Below the pieces are notes generated by a model. That model was not told the origin of the DNA. It did no database searches and saw only the letters and a program-made list of their open reading frames with translations. From Brugia malayi (Eukaryota > Nematoda > Chromadorea > Rhabditida > Onchocercidae), in contig NW_025062291.1 in NCBI RefSeq assembly GCF_000002995.4, forward strand, positions 1 to 64,000: a stretch of 64,000 nucleotides of DNA. Direction: 5' to 3'. The position numbers were made by a program, and so were the translations under genes. Position 1 is the stretch's first letter. Every line of letters begins with the position of its first letter. Shown piece by piece: positions 31,751 through 43,255 of the stretch.

Positions 31751-34700
31751 CACTCGCGAAAATAATAAAATTTTTAATTAGTCATAGATCTAATTCATTT
31801 TTACAATTAATGCTAATTTTTCATTCAAATTTAAAATTGCTTTTTGTGAAAATGCTATAATTTGTAAGAATTTTTGCATAATAAACTGGGAAATAAACCA
31901 TACTATTATCAAATTTAATCTTAATTAAATGTTAAAAAATTAAGAAATATCAAATCATTAAAAAATAGATCATTTTGAACTTAATTAATTATAAGCGTTG
32001 AATAGTATTGATCACATACATCGTGGTCATTTGACATTTTAAATAATAAAAAAATGCTTAGGCTTAGGCTTAGGCTTAAGCATTATTTCAAATCTAAAAA
32101 TTGATTTTGGTGAAAATTTTATAATTTGCAAGAGTTTTTGTATATTAAACGTGGAAATAACTTCTAGTTTTATCAATTTTGATTTTAATTAAATGTTAAA
32201 ACTATTAAAAAATATCAATTAATTAAAAAAAAATGGATATTTTGAACTTAATTGATTAATTTGTGTGCATTGCATAGGTACTGATCGCATACATTGTGAT
32301 CATTTGAACAGCAAAAATAATAAAATCAAGTTTAGAAATTGAGTTCTGAATGATATTTTAGGAGCAAAATTAATTAAATTTTTAATTTGCCACTGTTCTA
32401 ATTCATTCTTACAATTGAAATTAATTTTTATTTCAAATTTAAATAATACATTTACAAAAATCCCATAATTTATACGGGTATTTGCATATAAAACTAGGTA
32501 AGAAGTTCTACTATTATCAAAATTTAATTTCAAAGGATGTTAAAACTATTAAAAAATATCATTTAATAAAAAAAAAAAAATAATTATTATATACGCATAG
32601 TGCGGGAACTGGCCACATACATTGTTATCATTTGACATCTTAAATAATAAAATAATGCTTAGGCTTAGGCTTAGGGTATACTTAGGCTTAGGCTTAAGCA
32701 TTATTTCAAATCTAAAAATCTATTTTGGTGAAAATTTTATAATTTGCAACAGTTTCTGTATATTAAACGAGGAAATAATTTCTAGTTTTATCAATTTTGA
32801 TTTTCATTAAATGTTAAAATATCGAAAATCATCAATTAATTAAAATAAAATGGATATTTTGAACTTAATTGATTAATTTGTGTGCATTGCATAGGTACTG
32901 GTCGCATACATTGTGGTCATTTGATCAGCATAAATAATTAAATAAACTTTAAGAATTGAGTTTTGATTAAAGTTTCACTTGTGAAAATAATAAAATTTTT
33001 AATTAGTCATAGATCTAATTCATTTTTACAATTAATGCTAATTTTAATCCAAATTTAAAATTGATTTTTATGAAAATTCAATAATTTGTCAACTTAATTG
33101 ATTTATTTGTGTGCATTGCATAGGTACTGGTCATTTACGGTGTGGTCAATTGACAACATAAATATGAAAATAAATTTCAATAACTAAGCTTTTTTTAATA
33201 TTTGAGAAGCAAAATTAATAAGATTTTTAATAATTTGTCGTAGATTTAATTCATTTCTGCAGCTAAAATTAATTTTTGTTTGAAATTTTAAGATCGAATT
33301 TTATGAAAATTTTATGATTTGCAATGAATCAAAGCCTTTTTTGTACAATAGACTACGAAATAATTTCTAGTAATATCAAATTTCACTTTAATTAAATGTT
33401 AAAACTGTTAAAAAAATATATATTCATTAAAAAAAGTTAGATATTTCGAGCTTAATTGATCAATTTATATGCATTGCATAGGTACTGGTTATTTACGACT
33501 GGTCATTTGATCGGCATAAATAATTAAATAATCATTCAAAATTAGGTTTTAAACAATGTTTTATTTGCAAAATTATTTAAATTTTTAACTTGCCACTGTT
33601 CTAAATCATTCTTACAATTGAAATTAATTTTTATTTCAAATCTAAATATCAAATTTTATGAAAATTCAATAATTTGTCAGAGTTTTGTATATTAAACTAT
33701 AAAATAAATTCTAGCAATATCAAAAACTGATTTTATTTAAATGTTAAAGTATTAAAAAAAATCAAATCATTAAAAAAATTAGATAATTTGAACTTGATTG
33801 ATTAGTTTATAAGCGTTGCATAGGTACTGGTCAGTCACGGTGTGGTCAATTGGTCAGCATAAAATATTAAAAAAAACTTTAAAAAATAACTTTTAATCAA
33901 CATTTTATTAGCAAAATTAATTAAATTCTTTGTTTGTCACGGTTTTATTTCATTCTTACAATTGTAATTAATTTATTTTCCAAATTTAAATACCATAATT
34001 TAAGAAAATTGTGCAATTTGTAAAAGTTTTTGCATAATAAACTATGAAATAAATGCCGGTGTTGTCAAATTTCAATTTAATTAAAATGTTAAAACTATTA
34101 AAAAATATCAATTCGTAAAGAAAATTTTGAGCTTAATTGACTAATTTATAAGCGTTGCATGGGTACTGGTCATTTATGGTGTGGTCAATTGGCAACATAA
34201 ATAATAAAATAAACTTTAATAATTAAGCTTTAATCAATTTTTTATTAGCAAAATTAATTAAATTTTTAATTAATGACGGCTTTAATTCATTCGTACAGTT
34301 AGAATTAATTTTTATTTCTATTTTAAGTATCAAAATATAGGAAATTTGTACAATTTTGCGAAATGAATACATGTATTGTCAGAATTTATTTTAATTATAC
34401 GTTAAAATATTTTTAAATATCAATTCTTAAAAAAAAAAAAAGTGGTATTTTGAACTTAATTGATTAATTTGTGTGCATTGCATAGGTACTGGTCACGTAC
34501 CTCGTGGTCATTTGATCAGCATAAATAATTAAATAAACTTTAAGAATTGAGTTTTGATTAAAATTTCACTGGCGAAAATAATAAAATTTTTAATTAGTCA
34601 TAGATCTAATTCATTTTTACAATTGATGCTAATTTTTAATTTAAATTTAAAATTGATTTTTATGAAAATCCTATAATTTGTAAGAATTTTTGCATAATAA

Positions 34701-37700
34701 ACTGGAAAATAAACCCTACTATTATCAAATTTAATCTTAATTAAATGTTAAAAAATTAAGAAATATCAAAACATTAAAAAAATAGATATTTTGAGCTTAA
34801 TTAATTTATAAGCGTTGAATAGTACTGGTCACATACATCGCGGTCATTTGACATTTTAAATAATAAAAAAATGCTTAGGCTTAGGCTTAGGGTGTACTTA
34901 GGCTTAGGTTTAAGCATTATTTCAAATCTAAAAATTGATTTTGGTGAAAATTTTATAATTTGCAAGAGTTTTTGTATATTAAACGTGGAAATAACTTCTA
35001 GTTTTATCAATTTTGATTTTAATTAAATGTTAAAACTATTAAAAAATATCAATTAATTAAAAAAAAATGGATATTTTGAACTTAATTGATTAATTTGTGT
35101 GCATTGCATAGGTACTGATCGCATACATTGTGATCATTTGAACAGCAAAAATAATAAAATCAAGTTTAGAAATTGAGTTCTGAATGATATTTTAGGAGCA
35201 AAATTAATTAAATTTTTAATTTGCCACTGTTCTAATTCATTCTTACAATTGAAATTAATTTTTATTTCAAATTTAAATAATACATTTACAAAAATCCCAT
35301 AATTTATACGGGTATTTGCATATAAAACTAGGTAAGAAGTTCTACTATTATCAAAATTTAATTTCAAAGGATGTTAAAACTATTAAAAAATATCATTTAA
35401 TAAAAAAAAAAAAATAATTATTATATACGCATAGTGCGGGAACTGGCCACATACATTGTTATCATTTGACATCTTAAATAATAAAATAATGCTTAGGCTT
35501 AGGCTTAGGGTATACTTAGGCTTAGGCTTAAGCATTATTTCAAATCTAAAAATCTATTTTGGTGAAAATTTTATAATTTGCAACAGTTTCTGTATATTAA
35601 ACGAGGAAATAATTTCTAGTTTTATCAATTTTGATTTTCATTAAATGTTAAAATATCGAAAATCATCAATTAATTAAAATAAAATGGATATTTTGAACTT
35701 AATTGATTAATTTGTGTGCATTGCATAGGTACTGGTCGCATACATTGTGGTCATTTGATCAGCATAAATAATTAAATAAACTTTAAGAATTGAGTTTTGA
35801 TTAAAGTTTCACTTGTGAAAATAATAAAATTTTTAATTAGTCATAGATCTAATTCATTTTTACAATTAATGCTAATTTTAATCCAAATTTAAAATTGATT
35901 TTTATGAAAATTCAATAATTTGTCAACTTAATTGATTTATTTGTGTGCATTGCATAGGTACTGGTCATTTACGGTGTGGTCAATTGACAACATAAATATG
36001 AAAATAAATTTCAATAACTAAGCTTTTTTTAATATTTGAGAAGCAAAATTAATAAGATTTTTAATAATTTGTCGTAGATTTAATTCATTTCTGCAGCTAA
36101 AATTAATTTTTGTTTGAAATTTTAAGATCGAATTTTATGAAAATTTTATGATTTGCAATGAATCAAAGCCTTTTTTGTACAATAGACTACGAAATAATTT
36201 CTAGTAATATCAAATTTCACTTTAATTAAATGTTAAAACTGTTAAAAAAATATATATTCATTAAAAAAAGTTAGATATTTCGAGCTTAATTGATCAATTT
36301 ATATGCATTGCATAGGTACTGGTTATTTACGACTGGTCATTTGATCGGCATAAATAATTAAATAATCATTCAAAATTAGGTTTTAAACAATGTTTTATTT
36401 GCAAAATTATTTAAATTTTTAACTTGCCACTGTTCTAAATCATTCTTACAATTGAAATTAATTTTTATTTCAAATCTAAATATCAAATTTTATGAAAATT
36501 CAATAATTTGTCAGAGTTTTGTATATTAAACTATAAAATAAATTCTAGCAATATCAAAAACTGATTTTATTTAAATGTTAAAGTATTAAAAAAAAATCAA
36601 ATCATTAAAAAAATTAGATAATTTGAACTTGATTGATTAGTTTATAAGCGTTGCATAGGTACTGGTCAGTCACGGTGTGGTCAATTGGTCAGCATAAAAT
36701 ATTAAAAAAAACTTTAAAAAATAACTTTTAATCAACATTTTATTAGCAAAATTAATTAAATTCTTTGTTTGTCACGGTTTTATTTCATTCTTACAATTGT
36801 AATTAATTTATTTTCCAAATTTAAATACCATAATTTAAGAAAATTGTGCAATTTGTAAAAGTTTTTGCATAATAAACTATGAAATAAATGCCGGTGTTGT
36901 CAAATTTCAATTTAATTAAAATGTTAAAACTATTAAAAAATATCAATTCGTAAAGAAAATTTTGAGCTTAATTGACTAATTTATAAGCGTTGCATGGGTA
37001 CTGGTCATTTATGGTGTGGTCAATTGGCAACATAAATAATAAAATAAACTTTAATAATTAAGCTTTAATCAATTTTTTATTAGCAAAATTAATTAAATTT
37101 TTAATTAATGACGGCTTTAATTCATTCGTACAGTTAGAATTAATTTTTATTTCTATTTTAAGTATCAAAATATAGGAAATTTGTACAATTTTGCGAAATG
37201 AATACATGTATTGTCAGAATTTATTTTAATTATACGTTAAAATATTTTTAAATATCAATTCTTAAAAAAAAAAAAAGTGGTATTTTGAACTTAATTGATT
37301 AATTTGTGTGCATTGCATAGGTACTGGTCACGTACCTCGTGGTCATTTGATCAGCATAAATAATTAAATAAACTTTAAGAATTGAGTTTTGATTAAAATT
37401 TCACTGGCGAAAATAATAAAATTTTTAATTAGTCATAGATCTAATTCATTTTTACAATTGATGCTAATTTTTAATTTAAATTTAAAATTGATTTTTATGA
37501 AAATCCTATAATTTGTAAGAATTTTTGCATAATAAACTGGAAAATAAACCCTACTATTATCAAATTTAATCTTAATTAAATGTTAAAAAATTAAGAAATA
37601 TCAAAACATTAAAAAAATAGATATTTTGAGCTTAATTAATTTATAAGCGTTGAATAGTACTGGTCACATACATCGCGGTCATTTGACATTTTAAATAATA

Positions 37701-38565
37701 AAAAAATGCTTAGGCTTAGGCTTAGGGTGTACTTAGGCTTAGGTTTAAGCATTATTTCAAATCTAAAAATTGATTTTGGTGAAAATTTTATAATTTGCAA
37801 GAGTTTTTGTATATTAAACGTGGAAATAACTTCTAGTTTTATCAATTTTGATTTTAATTAAATGTTAAAACTATTAAAAAATATCAATTAATTAAAAAAA
37901 AATGGATATTTTGAACTTAATTGATTAATTTGTGTGCATTGCATAGGTACTGATCGCATACATTGTGATCATTTGAACAGCAAAAATAATAAAATCAAGT
38001 TTAGAAATTGAGTTCTGAATGATATTTTAGGAGCAAAATTAATTAAATTTTTAATTTGCCACTGTTCTAATTCATTCTTACAATTGAAATTAATTTTTAT
38101 TTCAAATTTAAATAATACATTTACAAAAATCCCATAATTTATACGGGTATTTGCATATAAAACTAGGTAAGAAGTTCTACTATTATCAAAATTTAATTTC
38201 AAAGGATGTTAAAACTATTAAAAAATATCATTTAATAAAAAAAAAAAAATAATTATTATATACGCATAGTGCGGGAACTGGCCACATACATTGTTATCAT
38301 TTGACATCTTAAATAATAAAATAATGCTTAGGCTTAGGCTTAGGGTATACTTAGGCTTAGGCTTAAGCATTATTTCAAATCTAAAAATCTATTTTGGTGA
38401 AAATTTTATAATTTGCAACAGTTTCTGTATATTAAACGAGGAAATAATTTCTAGTTTTATCAATTTTGATTTTCATTAAATGTTAAAATATCGAAAATCA
38501 TCAATTAATTAAAATGAAATGGATATTTTGAACTTAATTGATTAATTTGTGTGCATTTCATAGGT
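31671..38565 (+). repeat. 2,835-bp higher-order tandem repeat, about 2.4 copies
   Basis: The anchor TACTGGTC at 31671, 34487 and 37322 starts copies of 2,816 bp, 2,835 bp and a partial third copy of about 1.24 kb. Within the middle copy, anchors lie at 34487, 34823, 35113, 35441, 35730, 35959, 36317, 36660 and 36999, giving nine unlike monomers of 336, 290, 328, 289, 229, 358, 343, 339 and 323 bp. Copies are nearly identical over most of their length, while monomers inside one copy are clearly diverged. Monomers two and four contain TTAGGC tracts. Confidence 0.9.
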
Positions 38566-41477
38566 ACTGGTCATTTACGGTGTGGGCAATTGACAACATA
38601 AATAAGAAAATAAACTTTAATAACTATGTCTTTTTTAATATTCGAGAAGTGATATTAATAAGATTTTTAATTTGTCGTAGATTTAATTCATTTCTGCAGC
38701 TAAAATTAATTTTTGTTTGAAAGCTTAAGATAGAATTTTATGAAAGTTTTATGATTTGCAATGAATCAAAACCTTTTTTGTATATTAGACTTTTTTCTAT
38801 AATTCCTAGTAATATCAAATTTTACTTTAATTAAATGTTAAAACTGTTAAAAAATATATATTCATTAAAAAAAGTTAGATATTTCGAGCTTAATTGATCA
38901 ATTTATATGCATTGCATAGGTACTGGTCATTTACGGTTGCTCATTTGATCAGCATAAATAACTAAATAAACTTTAAAAATTAAGTTTCAATCAATATTCG
39001 ACTAGCGAAATTGATTAAATTTTTAATTTATCACGGTTTTAATTCATTCCTACAATTCAAATTAATTTTTATTTCAAATTTAAATATCAAATTCTGTGAA
39101 AATTTAATGATTAATTAGAGTTTTGTATATTAAACAGTAAGATGAATCCCTGTATTGTCAAAATTTATTTTAATTAAATGTTAAAATATTATAAATATCA
39201 ATTCTTTAAAAAAAAAAAATAGATAATTTGAGCTTAGTTGATTAATTTATGAGCGTTCCATAGTACTGGTTATTTACGGTGTAGTCATTTGACCAACATT
39301 AATAATAAAATAAGCTTTAATAATTAACTTTTAATCGATATTTTATTAGCAAAATTAATTAAAATCTTTATTTGTCATGGGTTTATTTCATTCTTACAAT
39401 TATAATTAATTTTTTTTCCAAATTTAAATACCATAATTTATGAAAATTGTATAATTTTTGAAAGTTTTGGTATATTAAACTATGAAATAAATTCCGGCAT
39501 TGCCAAATTTCACTTTAATTAAATGTTAAAACTATTAAAAAATATCAATTCGTAAAGAAAATTAGATATTTTGAGCTTAATTGAATAATTTATAAGCGTT
39601 GCATGGGTACTGGTCACATACATTGTGGTCATTTGATCAGCATAAATAATTAAATAATGCTTAGGCTTAGGCTTAGGGTGTACTTAGGCTTAGGCTTAGG
39701 GTATACTTAGGCTTAGGCTTAAGCATTATTTCAAATCTAAAAATTAATTTTGGTGAAAATTTTATAATTTGCAACAGTTTTTGTATATTAAACGAGGAAA
39801 TAATTTCTAGTTTTATCAATTTTGATTTTAATTAAATGTTAAAATATCGAAAATCATCAATTAATTAAAATAAAATGGATATTTTGAACTTAATTGATTA
39901 ATTTGTGTGCATTGCATAGGTACTGGTCGCATACATTGTGGTCATTTGACCAGCATAAATATTTAAATAAACTTTTATAATTAAGTTTTAATCAATATTT
40001 GATTAGCAAAACGAATTCAATTTTAAATTAGTGACGGTTTTAATTCATTCTCACAATTAAAATTAATTTTTATTTCAAATTTAAATATCAAATTTTATGA
40101 ATATTCAATGATTTATAAGGGTTTTGTATATTAAACTGTAAAATGAATCCCTGTATTGTCAAAATTTAATTTAATTAAATGTTAAAATATTTAAAAATAT
40201 CAATTCTTTAAAAAAAAATAGATATTTTGAATTAATTGATTAATTTATAAGCGTTGCATAGATACTGGTCACATACATTGTGGTCATTTGATCAGCATAA
40301 ATAATTAAATAAACTTTAAGAATTGAGTTTTGATTAAAATTTCACTTGTGAAAATAATAAAATTTTTAATTAGTCATAGATCTAATTCATTTTTACAATT
40401 AATGCTAATTTTTAATTCAAATTTAAAATTGATTTTTATGAAAATCCTATAATTTGTAAGAATTTTTGCATAATAAACTGGAAAACAAACCCTACTATTA
40501 TCAAATTTAATCTTAATTAAATGTTAAAAAATTAAGAAATATCAAAACATTAAAAAAATAGGTATTTTGAACATAATTCATAAGCGTTGAATAGTACTGG
40601 TCACATACATCGCGGTAATTTGACATTTTAAATAATAAAAAAGTGCTTAGGCTTAGGCTTAGGGTATATTTAGGCTTAGGCTTAAGCATTATTTCAAATC
40701 TAAAAATTGATTTTGGTGAAAATTTTATAATTTGCAACAGTTTTTGTATATTAAACGAGGAAATAATTTCTAGTTTTATCAATTTTGATTTTAATTAAAT
40801 GTTAAAATATCGAAAATCATCAATTAATTAAAATAAAATGGATATTTTGAACTTAATTGATTAATTTGTGTGCATTGCATAGGTACTGGTCGCATACATT
40901 GTGGTCATTTGACCAGCATAAATATTTGAATAAACTTTAATAATTAAGTTTTAATCAATATTTGATTAGCAAAACTAATTAAATTTTAAATTAGTGACGG
41001 TTTTAATTCATTCTCACAATTATAATAAATTTTTATTTCAAAAAATCTGGATTTTGTGAAACATATTAATCTACAAAATAAATTCTAGCAATATCAAAAA
41101 GTAATTTTAAATAATTGTTAAAATATTAAAAAATAACAAATCATTAAAAAAATAGATATTTTGTACTTAATTGATTGAATTTTATGCGTTGCAAGGTACT
41201 GGTCACACACACCGTGGTCATTTGACCAGCAAAAATAATAAAATAAACTTTAGAAATTAATTAAATTTTTAATTTTTCACGATTTTAATTCATTCTTACA
41301 ATTAAAATTAATTTATATTTCAAATTTAAATAATACAATTATAAAAATCCCATAATTTGTACGGGTATTTGCATACTGAACTAGGTAAGAATTCCTACTA
41401 TTATCAAAATTTAATTTCAAAGGATGTTAAAGTATTAAAAAAAAATCATTTAATAAAAAAAAAAAATTGATGATTAT

Positions 41478-42040
41478 ACTTGTTGTGCATGTTGATCTAG
41501 GTTCCATTCTAATCTTCATTGCATCAACACCTGCATCAACATTAATTACGTCAATCTCTTCTCTGACCATAGTTTCACATCTTTCTATACCATCCTTTTT
41601 ACCAGTACCAACTGCAGCGGCAACTCTGAGCCGCCCTTAAGCATCATTACATGAATTAGGGTATCTATTGTATTTCTTAATATCTTTAACTGTGATCAAA
41701 TCTATAGAGTAGGTGTTTTCATCTATGACCAAAAGCTTTTCTATTCTATTCTCATGCAATAGTTTCATTGCTGAAGCGCTCCCGTATTGTAACTAACTTC
41801 TCTTTTGTCATTACCTCGGGGACTTTTATACTTTTTTCTGATTTTTTTAACCATCAATAAACCTTATATCTCTGTTACTTAAAACTCTGACTAACTTGCA
41901 TTGATCAACCACAGGAATACCAGAAGCTTTTTCAATAATGAAATTGCTTCTGCAACTGTTTTATCAGGGGAACAACACAGTCTGAAGTAGAGGAGTCAAT
42001 AGTCAATTGCTTATGTAATCCACTGACTTTTTTTGCTGCT
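41478..42040 (-). pseudogene. guaB: IMP dehydrogenase remnant (M copy)
   Basis: This is the same remnant as at 11937-12540, including the internal deletion before AGVDA. It lacks the last part of the gene, because satellite joins at 41478 inside the codons before the STCTT active-site loop is complete. It differs from the L copy in small ways: it keeps an 18-bp stretch near 41757-41774 that L has lost, and it agrees with the R copy almost base for base. Confidence 0.82.
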
Positions 42041-42078
42041 TTCTTTTTGTACTCATGTATGAGAGACACATTGCTTTG

Positions 42079-42152
42079 GTCGGTGTGGCTCAGTCGGTAG
42101 AGCATCAGCTTGTGGTACTGGGTGCGGCTAGTTCGGCTCTGCTCACTCTCTC
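42079..42152 (+). repeat. tRNA-like repeat unit (M, unit 1)
   Basis: GGTGTGGCTCAGTCGGTAGA gives a good A box and D arm, and GTTCGGCTC a near-consensus B box (GWTCRANNC). Acceptor and T stems do not pair well. The 3' body AGATCGTTCCCTGCCTTATG recurs in altered form after units 2 and 3. Confidence 0.5.
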
Positions 42153-42237
42153 CAGGAAGATCGTTCCCTGCCTTATGATGAGTACTAAATTAGTGTGCAA
42201 TTACACAGCCAGCAAAGGCTCCTTGAATAATCCGAGT

Positions 42238-42312
42238 GGGTGTGGCTCAGTTGGTAGGGCATCAGCTTGTGGCATTGAGTGCGGCTAGCTCGGCTCTGCT
42301 CGCTGCCCTCAC
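42238..42312 (+). repeat. tRNA-like repeat unit (M, unit 2)
   Basis: This unit starts about 160 bp after unit 1: GGTGTGGCTCAGTTGGTAGG, then CTAGCTCGGCTCTGCTCGCT. The body after it (AAATCTCCTCTGCATTATTA) and the lead to the next unit (CAGCCAGCAAAAACTC) match the corresponding parts of unit 1. Confidence 0.5.
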
Positions 42313-42383
42313 TTAAAATCTCCTCTGCATTATTATGAGTCTTTAATCAGCCAGCAAAAACTCACTCCCCAAACCATCTAAGT

Positions 42384-42421
42384 GGGTATGTGCGCCTAGT
42401 TCGGTTCTGGTCGCTCTCCCA
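42384..42421 (+). repeat. tRNA-like repeat unit (M, unit 3, 3' part only)
   Basis: Only the B-box side is left: GCGCCTAGTTCGGTTCTGGT then CGCTCTCCC, preceded by GTGGGTATGT where the A box of the other units would begin. It is followed by the same kind of body (AAATCTCCCTTGCGCAAAAT). Confidence 0.45.
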
Positions 42422-42519
42422 AATGAAATCTCCCTTGCGCAAAATGATGAGTAGTCCTAAACACAGCAAAAACTCTCTAAATCATCTGAAAATTCCAATA
42501 AACGATTGTCAGACATGTT

Positions 42520-43190
42520 ATGTTCAACCTACTGTCTTCATCAGATGTACCTCAACTTCTTGACTAAATTTAACGAAGTTGGTAAGGAATATAGCATTAT
42601 CGTCAATAAACGCACAGGGCAGTTTATATATCTATTGTCTCTTTATTTAAAAGAAGGTTTTTTGCCATCTTCATCTTCTATACCAAGCTTTTAGTTATTT
42701 TGTACATTTGATGCTCAGAAGTAAAATCTATTACTCCTTTAGAATCTAATTCTTCTTTTTGCTTTCGGATAACTAATAGAATATTAAATCTTCAGTAAAG
42801 CCAGAAGCAGACGATACACCAATTAGTGCTGCAATTCTTTCTGAAAGTTGGAGAGCAGTGAGCAACATCAGGCGCCGTCTCATGCTTGAACCTATAATTA
42901 TTTGCTTGCCGTTACGAGTTACTCTAACACAATTTTTTTGCCAATCACTCATCGTGTAATCAGTATAATCAGCACCTGACTAACCAATAACCATGACCAA
43001 AGTAATCAAATAACATAAATGCTATATGAGTTTCTTGACAAAATTTTTAAATAGCAGCTGTTCTAATTCCTTTCATATTGAATGAAAATCCACCAAAAAA
43101 GACTATGGAAGCTTTTTTTTTTTTCCTTTGTAGCTCACAATGTGCTATGTACTTACTGTTTTCATCAAGCAAAGTAATGCTGTAATCCAT
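42520..43190 (-). pseudogene. Alpha/beta hydrolase remnant (M copy)
   Basis: This is the counterpart of 12838-13568, from ATG at 43190. It keeps MSDWQKNCVRVTRNGKQIII and GSSMRRRL at the former nucleophile elbow, and ALQLSERIAALIGVSSASGF. Its frameshifts and stops are shared with the R copy, and one extra stop (ATATTCTATTAG, R orientation) is not in L. Only about 60 bp of the cytochrome c remnant follow before satellite begins at 43256. Confidence 0.75.
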
Positions 43191-43255
43191 GTTATTTTGG
43201 TATAGCAACCTGACTATCGTTTACTTGATCAGATCTGCAATTTCCTGCGGACTCT

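Larger units (their letters stand above)
25751..41477. repeat. Subtelomeric satellite array, left arm
   Basis: AT-rich (about 80%) monomers of roughly 230-360 bp, each carrying GCATTGCATAGGTACTGGTC or a variant. Orientation is minus from 25751 to about 28762 and plus from there to 41477. Twelve short TTAGGC tracts occur, at about 27469-27516, 27758-27805, 29838-29886, 30733-30782, 32053-32086, 32654-32704, 34871-34919, 35488-35536, 37706-37754, 38323-38372, 39656-39728 and 40643-40691. Frames of 60-112 codons recur because the repeat recurs; they translate through the TTAGGC tracts and are not genes. The monomers resemble the HhaI-type units at 14814-15436 in layout. Confidence 0.9.

Noticed and set aside
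25751..41477. Possible CRISPR array because of regular anchors
   Set aside because: Repeats of 230-360 bp with no short repeat-spacer pattern and no cas genes; it is a eukaryotic satellite.
42055..42288. 77-codon frame MYERHIALVGVAQSVEHQLV
   Set aside because: This is the tRNA-like repeat translated; VAQSVEHQL-type peptides are a well-known artefact of reading tRNA sequence as protein.
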